From the NCBI RefSeq assembly GCF_900086985.1, contig NZ_LT593974.1:1736001-1800000 (forward strand): 64,000 nt of DNA. The letters are read 5' to 3'. Below are positions 41,078 to 49,555 of the stretch, in pieces (position 1 is the first letter of the stretch; each line of letters starts with the position of its first letter). This DNA is from Halomonas sp. HL-93. Its GTDB lineage: Bacteria > Pseudomonadota > Gammaproteobacteria > Pseudomonadales > Halomonadaceae. The translations under genes and the position numbers were made by a program. The notes beneath the pieces were generated by a model. The model worked only from the letters and a program-made list of their open reading frames with translations, was not told where the DNA came from and ran no database searches.

Positions 41078-41114
41078 TTGCAAAAGTCCGTCAATGACGT
41101 ATATTGGTCGTCAT
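41078..41114 (+). promoter_or_regulatory. Promoter and operator of the RelE/HigA-type cassette
   Basis: -35 TTGCAA (41078-41083), 16-bp spacer, -10 TATATT (41100-41105). The inverted repeat ATGACG (41094-41099) / CGTCAT (41109-41114) brackets the -10 and reaches the start codon, as expected for repression by the HTH antitoxin. Confidence 0.65.
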
Positions 41115-41427
41115 GTTTACCATCATCGAAACCCCTACATTCGAAGCAGATGCCAGAAAAATCTGGACTGAGGAGGAGCGGAGTTCCTTCTTCGCCTGGT
41201 TAGCAGCCAACCCGGAAATTGGGGATCCCATTCCAGGCAGTGGCGGGTGTAGAAAAATTCGTTGGTCGGTGGCGGGTTCAGGAAAGCGTGGAGGGGTGCG
41301 AGTCATCTACTTCACCAGGTTGGCTAATGGTGAGATCTGGTTGTTGATGATCTACAAAAAGGACGCTAAGGATAACATACCCGCGCATATCCTGAAGTCG
41401 ATTCGTGAGGCACTGGAAAATGATTAA
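41113..41427 (+). CDS. Cassette 14: RelE/HigB-type toxin
   Basis: 104 aa from the ATG at 41113. Typical RelE/ParE-superfamily pattern: FTIIETPTFEADARKIWTEEE at the start, GCRKIRWSVAGSGKRGGVRVIYF in the middle and WLLMIYKKDAKDNIP in the last strand. It probably cleaves mRNA on the ribosome. The 3' end overlaps the antitoxin gene by 8 bp; toxin-first order is as in HigBA. Confidence 0.9.
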   Translation: MFTIIETPTFEADARKIWTEEERSSFFAWLAANPEIGDPIPGSGGCRKIRWSVAGSGKRGGVRVIYFTRLANGEIWLLMIYKKDAKDNIPAHILKSIREALEND

Positions 41428-41719
41428 CGAGACCCTGAGTGCAGAGGAACTTGGTAACAAGCTGCTCCAATCTGTTAAAGAGATGAAAGCGGGCAAAGCT
41501 GCACGAGTCAGTCGTGTTGAGCCCAACGAAGTTGCAGAGGCCCGCGGCAAAACTGGCCTGACACAGGTAGAGTTTGCTGAGGTGCTGCATATTTCTCCGC
41601 GTACCCTGCAGGAGTGGGAGCAAGGTCGACGTAAACCCTCCGGGCCGGCAAAAGCACTCATCGAGATAGCTTTCCGTCATCCAGAGGTAATCCGAGAAGA
41701 TCTTGAGCTAAGGGGTTAA
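41420..41719 (+). CDS. Cassette 14: HTH antitoxin (HigA/NadS-like)
   Basis: 99 aa from MINETLSAEEL. An Xre-type helix-turn-helix occupies residues 45-90: ARGKTGLTQVEFAEVLHISPRTLQEWEQGRRKPSGPA read in order. It neutralises the toxin and should bind the dyad at 41094-41114. Its stop is in attC14. Confidence 0.9.
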   Translation: MINETLSAEELGNKLLQSVKEMKAGKAARVSRVEPNEVAEARGKTGLTQVEFAEVLHISPRTLQEWEQGRRKPSGPAKALIEIAFRHPEVIREDLELRG

Positions 41720-41784
41720 CAAGCGGCGGCTGTCGGACGCGCCTGGGCTGTCGCTCCGGCGCGCCGCCAAGCCGGGCGTTAGGA
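41715..41784 (+). other. attC14
   Basis: Starts TTAACAAGCGGCGG, with GACGCGCC and GGCGCGCC arms, and ends GGGCGTTAG; crossover G at 41778. Last complete attC of the main array. Cassette 14 spans 41056-41778. Confidence 0.9.
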
Positions 41785-42014
41785 TGCTGCAATATCCTCA
41801 GATGAGGAGAGTTGCGGCTGCGAGATAAGTAGTCCCGAAGTGATATCAGGCCTGATTGCGAGGTTTGGCACGGCTGCTGAAATCCTCGCCTGTGTCGGCT
41901 ATTAGTGTAGTTCGTCGATCAGCATGCTGCGGATGACGCGCTCCGCGTCAACTTGCTGGTCGCGCCCGTCCGCGATCGTGTACTGTTACCTATCGACCTA
42001 GACCGGAGAACGCC

Positions 42015-42863
42015 ATGCCTTCCCCCCTCGTGACCACCGACTGGCTGCACGAGAATCTGGATAACGAACATTTGGTACTGATCGACGCTAGCATGGCCAA
42101 TGTCGTTGGTAAGGAGCCGATCATTTATGACCGTCCGATGTTGATCCCGGGAAGTTTCCGGATCGACCTGGAAGGAGCGCTTTGTGATACCGGAGCTTCC
42201 CAAGCCCACGCCTTCCCGACGGAAGAGCAGGTCACGGCGGAGACCCGTAGATTGGGCATCGAGCCCGAGAGCCTGGTGGTGTTGTACGACGATCAGGGTA
42301 TCTACTCGTCACCACGCGCTTGGTGGATTCTGCGGGCTATGGGCCTCAAACAGGTGTTTGTTCTGGATGGCGGCCTGCCGCAGTGGTTGGCCGAAGGTCG
42401 GGACACCGTTTCTGCTCCGGTGCCGGATGCGGCCAAGCATGGCAGCGTGGTTGGCAAGCTCGACGACACCCTGGTTCGAGATTCAGCCTACGTTTTCCAG
42501 CACCTGGAGGACGAGCAAGTAACGGTCATCGATGCGCGATCACAGGCACGTTTCCTGGGGCAAGCGCCAGAACCCAGGCCTGGTGTGCGCGGTGGCCACA
42601 TCCCCAATTCCCTCAACCTGCCGTTTACAGAGGTGCTGGAGGGCTATCGGTTCAAGCCAGCCAGCCAGTTGGCGTCAACGTTTGCCCACCTTGCTCCCTC
42701 CCTTCAGCCCAGCAACGGACACCAACTGGTGTTTTCCTGTGGCTCCGGCATCACCGCCTGCATCATCCTACTGGCGGCCGAGCTGGCCGGGTATACTCAG
42801 CTGTCGCTGTACGACGGTTCCTGGGCCGACTGGGGCAGCAGTGAGTCGTTGCCGGTGGCGTAG
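42015..42863 (+). CDS. 3-mercaptopyruvate-type sulfurtransferase (rhodanese)
   Basis: 282 aa with two rhodanese domains. The C-terminal active loop is CGSGITAC (Cys near 242), which fits 3-mercaptopyruvate sulfurtransferase (CGSGVTAC) rather than thiosulfate sulfurtransferase (CRKGVTAC). AspGly-rich LDGGLPQWLAEGR closes domain 1. It begins 236 bp after attC14, unusually far for a cassette gene, but half an attC follows it, so it is either the last, decayed cassette or the first host gene. No other gene is seen in 41785-42014. Confidence 0.88.
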   Translation: MPSPLVTTDWLHENLDNEHLVLIDASMANVVGKEPIIYDRPMLIPGSFRIDLEGALCDTGASQAHAFPTEEQVTAETRRLGIEPESLVVLYDDQGIYSSPRAWWILRAMGLKQVFVLDGGLPQWLAEGRDTVSAPVPDAAKHGSVVGKLDDTLVRDSAYVFQHLEDEQVTVIDARSQARFLGQAPEPRPGVRGGHIPNSLNLPFTEVLEGYRFKPASQLASTFAHLAPSLQPSNGHQLVFSCGSGITACIILLAAELAGYTQLSLYDGSWADWGSSESLPVA

Positions 42864-42898
42864 CGGATATCATCTCGCTACGAGATGAATCGGCAGTT

Positions 42899-42952
42899 CC
42901 TAACAATCACAGGCACGGCGGCGTCGGCTCCATTGCGGCTTCGCCTCCACTT
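42899..42952 (+). other. attC remnant (left half only)
   Basis: CTAACAATCACAGGCACGGC, then GCATT-like spacing and TTGCGGCTTCGCCTCCA, closely match the left half of attC2. The right half with GCGTTA is missing. Confidence 0.65.
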
Positions 42953-43038
42953 CTCTTTTTCCCATCCCCGGCGATGTGCCTATACCAGAGTAATGCCACG
43001 GCAGACCTCGAATAATCATACCCCACCCCAGTAATGCC

Positions 43039-43980
43039 TCACATAAACGTCCAGGCCAACACCCTCGTAACCTTATTTCCCTGCCTCATCTCTATTTCCC
43101 GACTATCAACGGCACCGAGCTTGCGAATCAACTTCTTGGCAGGCTTAACATTGTCGGCTTTTGAAACCAGGCTGCTAAACCAGCGGCATTGAGTCGAATA
43201 CACCTGGCTTTCTCTTATCAGTTTTTTAAGAAACAGCTGTTCGCCCCCCTTACACCAAAGCTCTGCTTCCAGTCCGCCAAAATTCAGGGTAGGCGACTTG
43301 GCTTCTGCTTTTTGTTCACCGCGACTACGCGCAAGGTTATTGAGTTTACGTTGGCTACCTTTAAGTGCTTCATCGAGCGAGGCATGGAAGGGTGGGTTGC
43401 ATACGCTGACGTCAAAGAACTCTCCCGCTTGAATGATCCCTTCAAAGATATGGTTTTTATCGTGCTGAGTGCGCAGCGTGAAGCGATCTTTGAGTGTGGG
43501 GTTGTGGGTGATAATCGCGGCGACGTTCTCAAGCGACTGAGGATTAATGTCACTACCGACACACTGCCAGCCGTAAATTTGGCAGGCCAGTAGCGGGTAG
43601 ATCCCATTGGCTCCCGTCCCTATATCGAGCAGCTTGATGTTGGGCTGTTCACGCCCAAGCCCAATTAAGTCAGCCATGTAATGGATATAGTCGGCTCTGC
43701 CGGGGATGGGAGGGCAAAGCGCGCCTTCTGGAATATCCCAATCGATAATGTTGTAGTGCCGGTTTAATAACGCGGCGTTGAGCGTTTTTACTGCCAATGG
43801 ATCTGCGAAATCGATGGAAAGGTCGCCATAAGCGTTCGGTTTCACATAGGGGGCGAGATCTGGGTGGCTTTTTACCAGAGCAGGGTAGTCATAGCCTTGG
43901 TTGTGTTGATTCTTCGGGTGCAGGCCTTTGCGAACAGGCTTTTTCGTTTTTTTACTGTGATGGAGAGTGTTCACTGTCAT
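43039..43980 (-). CDS. rlmF: 23S rRNA (adenine1618-N6)-methyltransferase
   Basis: 313 aa, of which the first 20 are very basic (KKTKKPVRKGLHPKN). SAM-binding motif LLDIGTGANGIYPLLA, then VGSDIN, and the catalytic NPPFH motif in VCNPPFHAS. These match RlmF (YbiN), which methylates A1618 of 23S rRNA. A stand-alone gene just outside the integron array. Confidence 0.93.
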   Translation of the reverse strand: MTVNTLHHSKKTKKPVRKGLHPKNQHNQGYDYPALVKSHPDLAPYVKPNAYGDLSIDFADPLAVKTLNAALLNRHYNIIDWDIPEGALCPPIPGRADYIHYMADLIGLGREQPNIKLLDIGTGANGIYPLLACQIYGWQCVGSDINPQSLENVAAIITHNPTLKDRFTLRTQHDKNHIFEGIIQAGEFFDVSVCNPPFHASLDEALKGSQRKLNNLARSRGEQKAEAKSPTLNFGGLEAELWCKGGEQLFLKKLIRESQVYSTQCRWFSSLVSKADNVKPAKKLIRKLGAVDSREIEMRQGNKVTRVLAWTFM

Positions 43981-44075
43981 AGGCCTAAGTCTTAGCGTTC
44001 AAGAGTCGAGTGGGTCTGGACAACCGATGTTGTCATGAATTCGCCCGCCTGCCGAATGCCGGTTTCTAATCGGAC

Positions 44076-44849
44076 TCAATCGCGCCAGGTGCTCACCGCC
44101 TGTTCGATGGCCTCGGGTGAGACCTGGACCGCTCCCCGGAAGGGGTTATCCTGAATGGCAATCAGCCATAGGGCGACGACCGCAGCGAGGCTGAAGACGA
44201 CAATCGCGTGCCGGTTCGAAGACGCCCGATCGAGGAATCCCATGCCCATCACAAATTGCGTCAGGAAGCCGAGCAGGAACAAGGCACTCCACGAGAATTT
44301 CTGGTAATGATTGGCCACAACGGCGATGCGATCTGTCCGCGCGTCGACAATATCTTGTGCCAGCGCCAGCATCTGACCATGGGCCGTGGCCGAGTAGCCC
44401 TCATCATTCGCGGCGTCTCGAACGGCGCGCAACAGTTCTAGCAGCGCTTTTTCCGTCCTGCTGCTGCCGCTTTCCTGAAGCAGGCGCGGCCATTCGTCTT
44501 CCACCACCGAGTCAGCGTAGTCGAGAATTGCCGCGCGGATCCTTCCTTCGCTGTCTATTGTCGTTTCACTGGCGACGCCGAGGCCGAAGATCGCCGCACT
44601 TTCGGTTTGCACGGCTTGGGACGCTCGATCTTTCCGGGCCATGGTGTCAGCGAGCAGGAAGGACGCGAACAGCGCAAACAAGGTCGAAACGGCCACGAAG
44701 GTCGGCAAGCCTAGAGCGCTACCCTTGAGGCGAGTGCTGAGTGAAGAATGAAACTGGAGCCAGTGGATCAAAGCTCCGGAAGCTAGAAATAGAATCAGCA
44801 GGAACAGCAGGATCAACAGGGGGTGGAACTCGAACCAGAGGCGGATCAT
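44076..44849 (-). CDS. DUF4239 (bestrophin-like) membrane protein
   Basis: 257 aa with four hydrophobic segments: two N-terminal (LLILLFLLILFLASGALI, FVAVSTLFALFASFLLA) and two C-terminal. The end carries DNPFRGAVQVSPEAI, the signature of DUF4239 proteins, whose function is unknown. The cytosolic or periplasmic loop between is helical. Confidence 0.82.
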   Translation of the reverse strand: MIRLWFEFHPLLILLFLLILFLASGALIHWLQFHSSLSTRLKGSALGLPTFVAVSTLFALFASFLLADTMARKDRASQAVQTESAAIFGLGVASETTIDSEGRIRAAILDYADSVVEDEWPRLLQESGSSRTEKALLELLRAVRDAANDEGYSATAHGQMLALAQDIVDARTDRIAVVANHYQKFSWSALFLLGFLTQFVMGMGFLDRASSNRHAIVVFSLAAVVALWLIAIQDNPFRGAVQVSPEAIEQAVSTWRD

Positions 44850-45164
44850 CGCAATGCGTCGACTGAGGTGCGGTACGGCTCAAGTCTTGCCGTTGGCCGG
44901 CCCAGCCGTAAGAAATCTCGGCTTGTCTTCCCAGAGATAGGCGTTGGCAACAGGAAAAGCGGGCGCATCGTTCACCTCGGTTCTTGCGTTCTTATACGAC
45001 TATTATTGGCTACCGCATAACATCGGCAGGGCAATCGAGGACACCAACTGCAAGATACGAGCTACGTATAGCACACTCATGTACCCGGCAAAAGCACGAA
45101 CATAGACACCCTGAGTTTGAGAGCGCTCTATCAAGTCTATTGATGTCGCCGGTGTCAGCTTGGG

Positions 45165-45243
45165 ATAACTAGGTGTCACTGTGGCCCCACAATGGGCTCG
45201 AGCCGACGCCCTAATGGCCGCGGCTCAGCCCTAGCGTTAAGAG
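45165..45243 (+). other. Isolated attC (second patch, first site)
   Basis: Starts ATAACTAGG, with paired arms GGGCTCGAGCCG and CGGCTCAGCCC, and ends CCTAGCGTTAAG; crossover G at 45236. The 315 bp before it (44850-45164) hold no gene that I can support. Confidence 0.75.
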
Positions 45244-45252
45244 GCAAAGACT

Positions 45253-45717
45253 GTGGAAATCCTTCCTCTGGCTGATAAGAAGGAGTTCATCGCCGAGTTA
45301 GCGGAGCTTCACCACGCAGAGTGGCAGCATCTTAATCCGTCGCTTACTCTGGAAGGGCGAGCCGAAGCAATCGCTAAAGCTGCGGGGCGAGGGGGTATTC
45401 CTTCAATCTTTATTGCCACGTCAGGGAGTCAGCTTATTGGTTCAGCTGCGCTAGTACAGAACGATATGGACACTAAGCTGGATTTATCCCCTTGGTTGGC
45501 AGCTGTTTATGTAAAAGAGGGCTTCCGGCATCAAGGAATAGCAACCAAATTGATTGCTCGGTGCGAAGATGAGGCAGTCCGCTCAAATGCTAATGTCTGG
45601 TATCTCTACACCGAGTTCGCCTCGAAACTTTATGAAAACCTTGGCTGGTGTCATTTGGAGCGATGCGAATATAGGGGCGAGACGGTTGATGTCATGTGGA
45701 AGCAGATCGCCTCTTAA
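45253..45717 (+). CDS. GNAT-family N-acetyltransferase in an orphan cassette
   Basis: 154 aa from a GTG start 17 bases after the attC crossover. Motif A is AVYVKEGFRHQGIATKLIARCEDEA, then LYTEFASKLYENLGWCHLER. Bounded by attC sites on both sides, so a genuine cassette (45237-45777) well away from the integrase array. Substrate unknown. Confidence 0.9.
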   Translation: MEILPLADKKEFIAELAELHHAEWQHLNPSLTLEGRAEAIAKAAGRGGIPSIFIATSGSQLIGSAALVQNDMDTKLDLSPWLAAVYVKEGFRHQGIATKLIARCEDEAVRSNANVWYLYTEFASKLYENLGWCHLERCEYRGETVDVMWKQIAS

Positions 45718-45783
45718 CCATGTGGTAAACGGGGCGCCAACTACGCTGCGCTCCGTTTCCGCCCATTACTACTGGCGTTAGAG
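45713..45783 (+). other. Isolated attC (second patch, second site)
   Basis: Starts TTAACCATG, with arms GTAAACGGGGCGCC and GCTCCGTTTCC, and ends TGGCGTTAG; crossover G at 45777. Confidence 0.87.
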
Positions 45784-45811
45784 CTAGATGAAGCCTGCTT
45801 CGGGAGGGGGA

Positions 45812-46162
45812 ATGACGGTAAAACGTATAGTATTGAACATTGCAGCGTCCAACCCTGAAGACGCGGAGAAGTTTTATTCTGCCGTTTTCGGACTAGACGT
45901 GGTAATGGATCATGGGTGGTTAAGAACCTATAGCTCAGGCGAGAAAATGACCACGCAGTTAAGCGTGGCTTCGCAGGGCGGATCTGGTACCCCGGTTCCT
46001 GATGTGTCTATAGAAGTTGACAGCCTTGAAGCAGTTTTGGAGACAGTGAAGAACCACAATATTGAGGTTGAGTACGGGCCAGTAAGCGAGCCTTGGGGCG
46101 TTCGCAGATTCTATATCCGTGATCCTTTTGGGAAGCTCATCAATGTATTACAGCATGAGTGA
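45812..46162 (+). CDS. VOC-family (glyoxalase-like) protein
   Basis: 116 aa from the ATG at 45812, preceded by GGGAGGGGGA; an upstream ATG at 45788 is less likely. VOC features: NIAASNPEDAEKFYSAVFGLDVV and FYIRDPFGKLINVLQHE. It follows directly on an attC, so it is probably a cassette that has lost a clear right-hand attC; 46170-46256 has only a weak resemblance to one. Substrate unknown. Confidence 0.85.
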   Translation: MTVKRIVLNIAASNPEDAEKFYSAVFGLDVVMDHGWLRTYSSGEKMTTQLSVASQGGSGTPVPDVSIEVDSLEAVLETVKNHNIEVEYGPVSEPWGVRRFYIRDPFGKLINVLQHE

Positions 46163-46288
46163 TTTTCGGGCAGGCTTTAGCAATTCCAAGCAAAGCGGCG
46201 GCTTTCGCAGACCTTGGCGCACAGCTTGCGCTGACGGAGAGGTGAGCCCTAACGATTCTATAAATCCGCTTTTACCAGTAGACCAGTA

Positions 46289-46537
46289 GTGTCACTCAGG
46301 AGGTCAAATCACATCCAGGTCGAAGACGCTACTTGGCGGGCGTTACGTGAAGAGGTCATACCTCAAGCCTTTTCTGATTCGCCCGGAACCAGGAAGGCGA
46401 TCCGCAGTGATCTGGCGGCGGCCGTCGATCGTGACTCTTCGGCGCATGGTATGTCTACCCCTTTTCTGAATCACAAGGGGGTTCATTCCTTGCAGGCTTA
46501 TCGAGTATCCCACTGGTTCTGGACGAAAGGGCGATGA
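46289..46537 (+). pseudogene. Remnant of serine acetyltransferase (CysE N-terminal domain)
   Basis: The frame reads VEDATWRALREEVIP..RSDLAAAVDRDSSAHGMSTPFLNHKGVHSLQAYRVSHWFWTKGR in order, matching the N-terminal helical domain of serine acetyltransferase, with a shortened middle. The catalytic left-handed beta-helix is absent: the frame stops where it should start, and the stop overlaps the next ATG (ATGA). Probably a decayed fragment left by a deletion or recombination. Confidence 0.65.
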
Positions 46538-47157
46538 GTGAGTTAATTGTTTGGACCTATGATTGGGTGCCGGAAGGCCCCCGTGGTTTTGTGCGCGACA
46601 TACGGCTGAGGTGGGCGTGCGAGGAAGCTGGGCTTGGCTATACCGTGCGTACCGTTCCTTTCAAGGACCGCGGTCCTGATCATTTGGCGCGTCAACCATT
46701 TGGTCAAGTCCCATTCCTGAGCGATGGCGAGCTTGAGATATTCGAAAGTGGTGCGGGGCTGCTACATCTCGCCCGAAAAAGCGAAAAACTGCTACCGCGC
46801 GATCCAGTCGGGGAAGCTCAAACGCTGCAATGGACGATTAGCGCGCTTAATTCGATCGAGATGATGACAGTTCCCTGGTGGTTTCTGGAAGTGTCCGGTG
46901 CAAAAGAGAACCATCTTACCGGCTGGATGGAAAGTCGCCTCGATCACATTGAGAGCATCCTGAAAGACAGGGAATGGCTTGTGGCCGACCGCTTTACTGT
47001 CGCAGATCTGCTGCTGGCCGATGTCCTGCGTGTTGAGAAAATTCGCTCTTTCGGAAATCGACCGGTGACAGAACGTTATGTGGCACGGATCACAGGGCGC
47101 CCTGCATTTAAAAAGGCCCTTGCAGATCAACTCGTGCATTTCGCGAAGGCGGACTGA
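46534..47157 (+). CDS. Glutathione S-transferase family protein
   Basis: 207 aa. Thioredoxin-like N-terminal domain with the cis-Pro motif PFGQVPFLSDGELEIFESGAGLLHLA read across residues 54-80, then the helical C-terminal domain with ADRFTVADLLLADVLR. Substrate not known. The ATG overlaps the stop of the CysE remnant. Confidence 0.9.
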   Translation: MSELIVWTYDWVPEGPRGFVRDIRLRWACEEAGLGYTVRTVPFKDRGPDHLARQPFGQVPFLSDGELEIFESGAGLLHLARKSEKLLPRDPVGEAQTLQWTISALNSIEMMTVPWWFLEVSGAKENHLTGWMESRLDHIESILKDREWLVADRFTVADLLLADVLRVEKIRSFGNRPVTERYVARITGRPAFKKALADQLVHFAKAD

Positions 47158-47264
47158 TTGTCAATGGCTGAGTGCTACGGATTCATATGCGAATCGCTAA
47201 AATTGGCAAACTGTAGAATTACCCGCATAACAAGCCACTCCAAAATAGCGCCTTACACTTCGTT

Positions 47265-47864
47265 TCAGGCGCTCAGCAAATGGCCGATGCAGTTCTCTGC
47301 AGCGGTGAGGCTTTCGGCCTTGTGACTGTCGTTCAAAGCCAGGCCTTCGGCGTGGACGAACTCGACATCCGTAATGCCTATGAATCCCAGAATTTCGCGA
47401 AGGAAGCGGGTTTGGGAGTGATCCTCGCCGTAGATCCCGCCACGGCTGATGAAGACGTAGGCTTTCTTGCCGGTAATCAGCCCTTCGGGGCCGTTTTCTG
47501 TGTAGCGGAATGTGACGCCAGCGCGTGCGATGTGGTCGAAATAGGCATGTAGCACGGACGGCACATTGAAGTTGTACATTGGCACGCCAAGCACGATTAC
47601 ATCGGCATTTTTCACCTCTTCAATTAACGCATCCGAGTAGGCAACGACTTGGTGTTGTTCTTCGGTCATTTCATCCGGACTGGTAATGAATGCCTGGAAA
47701 CTGTCCAGGGTGAGGTGTGGAACCGGGTCTTTGGTCAGGTCGCGGGTGACGACCTGGCCGTCCGGGTTTTTCGTCAGCCATTCGTCGGTGAAACGAGTGG
47801 CGAGGGCGGATGACTGCCCATGGTTATTAAAGATGCTGCTCTGGATTTTCAGTAAGGTGCTCAT
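47265..47864 (-). CDS. azoR: FMN-dependent NADH-azoreductase
   Basis: 199 aa, flavodoxin-like fold. It starts STLLKIQSSIFNNHGQSS and contains VLGVPMYNFNVPSVLHAYFDHIARAGVTF, the AzoR FMN-binding and dimer signature. It reduces quinones and azo compounds in the cytosol. Divergent from a LysR regulator 105 bp away that probably controls it. Confidence 0.92.
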   Translation of the reverse strand: MSTLLKIQSSIFNNHGQSSALATRFTDEWLTKNPDGQVVTRDLTKDPVPHLTLDSFQAFITSPDEMTEEQHQVVAYSDALIEEVKNADVIVLGVPMYNFNVPSVLHAYFDHIARAGVTFRYTENGPEGLITGKKAYVFISRGGIYGEDHSQTRFLREILGFIGITDVEFVHAEGLALNDSHKAESLTAAENCIGHLLSA

Positions 47865-47969
47865 GGTGTAATCCCCAATAAGATGATGTTCGATAGGTGT
47901 TATTTGAGCATTGAATAGTTAGATATAAAAATGTAAAAAATTACTTAAACCCATCGAATGGTTTGATAT

Positions 47970-48893
47970 ATGGCGTCCGACCCGATCTCTACCCCGCACA
48001 TCAGCTTGGAGCAATGGCGCAGTCTGGTTGCTGTTGTTGACGCTGGCGGCTACGTGCAGGCCGCCGAAGCACTGCACAAGAGCCAGTCGTCGATTACCTA
48101 TGCGGTACAAAGGCTGGAGCATGTACTGGATGTAAAAGTGTTCTCCATGCAGGGACGAAAAGCCGTGCTCACACCCGTTGGGCAGATGCTGTACCAGCGA
48201 GCGCGCCAGTTGTTGGAAGATTCCCTGGGAATGGAGCGGGCGGCGGGCAGAGCATCCGCTGGCTGGGAGAGCGAGATTGCGATAGCGGTGGAGGTGCTGT
48301 TCCCGACTTGGTTAACGCTGGGTTGCCTTGATGAATTCGGTGATATCAGTCCCCAGACCCGGATCAGTCTGTACGAAACCGTTATTGACGGTGGCGCGGA
48401 GCTATTGCTGCAGGGCAAGGTGGACTTGGCGATCTTACCCCGGATACCGCCGGGGTATAGCGGTGAGGTCCTATTGCGAGGGGCAACCATTGTCCCGGTT
48501 GCACACCCTGATCACCCTCTGCATCAGCTTGGTCGTGAGCTGTCAGTACGTGACCTGCGTACACAGCGGCATATTGTCGTGCGAGATACCTCCGTCAGAC
48601 GCAGCGACAAAACCCACACGGTGGATGTGTCCAAACGATGGACGGTTACCAACATGGCGACGTTGATCGGTGCGGTTTCCCGCGGGTATGGCTTTGCCTG
48701 GCTGGCCACGGACAAAATACGTCCCGAGCTGGATGCGGGTGTTCTCAGGCCTTTGCCATTGCGTGGTGGCGAGCGGCTGGCCGATTTTTACCTGATTTTC
48801 GCGGACGTCGAGGCCATCGGCCCCGGTGTCGAGCGCCTGGCACAGGTTTTCAAGAACAAGTGCGGAGGCTCTGGTATCGGGTCAGCTTCTTAA
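47970..48893 (+). CDS. LysR-family transcriptional regulator (beside azoR)
   Basis: 307 aa. N-terminal winged HTH (EQWRSLVAVVDAGGYVQAAEALHKSQSSITYAVQRLE) and a periplasmic-binding-like effector domain. Divergent from azoR across an AT-rich 105-bp gap, the classical layout for a LysR regulator and its target. Confidence 0.92.
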   Translation: MASDPISTPHISLEQWRSLVAVVDAGGYVQAAEALHKSQSSITYAVQRLEHVLDVKVFSMQGRKAVLTPVGQMLYQRARQLLEDSLGMERAAGRASAGWESEIAIAVEVLFPTWLTLGCLDEFGDISPQTRISLYETVIDGGAELLLQGKVDLAILPRIPPGYSGEVLLRGATIVPVAHPDHPLHQLGRELSVRDLRTQRHIVVRDTSVRRSDKTHTVDVSKRWTVTNMATLIGAVSRGYGFAWLATDKIRPELDAGVLRPLPLRGGERLADFYLIFADVEAIGPGVERLAQVFKNKCGGSGIGSAS

Positions 48894-48921
48894 AAACATA
48901 AAAACCAAAGGAGAATCTCGA

Positions 48922-49422
48922 ATGCGTAAGGTCACGGCGGGTATCTTACTTTTGCTGCTTCTACCCAATGCTGCATGGTCAGCGGAGTTATGGGGGCCAA
49001 CCACTGCGGGAATGACGGTAAAAGAAGTATTGCGCGATGTGGATGACGCCTACCGCATTGAGGATGGCGGCCGCTTGGCCACCACTGCGGTAGAAGAAGT
49101 GCGCAAGGATGACGTGGAGCTCGCGGGCGAGTCATTTACCCAGCAGTTTTACTTTATGAATGGCCAGCTTACCCAAGTCACCTTCAAGTTGGATGACGCG
49201 CAGGATTTCGATACCAATATGGAGCTGGTGGATGCGCTAACGGAAGACCTGCGCGAGCGATTTGGTGAAGAGGTCGATTCCGAAACCACCAAGGCAGGCA
49301 TCATGCGAAAAGCAAACGTGTCCTGGATCGAGGGTAACCGCAAAATTGGTATTTTTCTGATGTCCATGGGGCAGGACGATTCCCTGCTGAAGGTGAACTA
49401 CCAGGCTTCTTTTGGCGATTAA
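48922..49422 (+). CDS. Small secreted protein of unknown function
   Basis: 166 aa from the ATG at 48922, which has AAAGGAGAATC upstream. A clear Sec signal peptide (MRKVTAGILLLLLLPNAAWSA) is followed by an acidic periplasmic domain with no recognised motif. Lies 28 bp after the LysR gene in the same direction. Confidence 0.8.
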   Translation: MRKVTAGILLLLLLPNAAWSAELWGPTTAGMTVKEVLRDVDDAYRIEDGGRLATTAVEEVRKDDVELAGESFTQQFYFMNGQLTQVTFKLDDAQDFDTNMELVDALTEDLRERFGEEVDSETTKAGIMRKANVSWIEGNRKIGIFLMSMGQDDSLLKVNYQASFGD

Positions 49423-49504
49423 AAGTGAGCAGGGGATCGCGCATTTATGCGTGCTTTATATATGACGCTTTACGTAAGTATAGGGCAGGTTCGCTGTAAG
49501 GCGG

Positions 49505-49543
49505 CGCATCCATTCAGGCCTAGCGGTGGCCTAAATGGATGCG
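49505..49543. terminator. Strong hairpin between convergent genes
   Basis: CGCATCCATTCAGGCC pairs with GGCCTAAATGGATGCG (one mismatch in 16) around a seven-base loop. There is no T run, but its place between the convergent secreted-protein gene and pgaD suits a terminator or mRNA 3' end. Confidence 0.55.
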
Positions 49544-49555
49544 TTGATGAGGGCG

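Noticed and set aside
46170..46256. Further attC after the VOC gene
   Set aside because: Ends in CCCTAACG rather than a GCGTTA core and has only a weak dyad; similarity too low to call.
47865..47969. LysR operator between azoR and its regulator
   Set aside because: The gap is AT-rich and an operator is expected, but I found no clean T-N11-A dyad.
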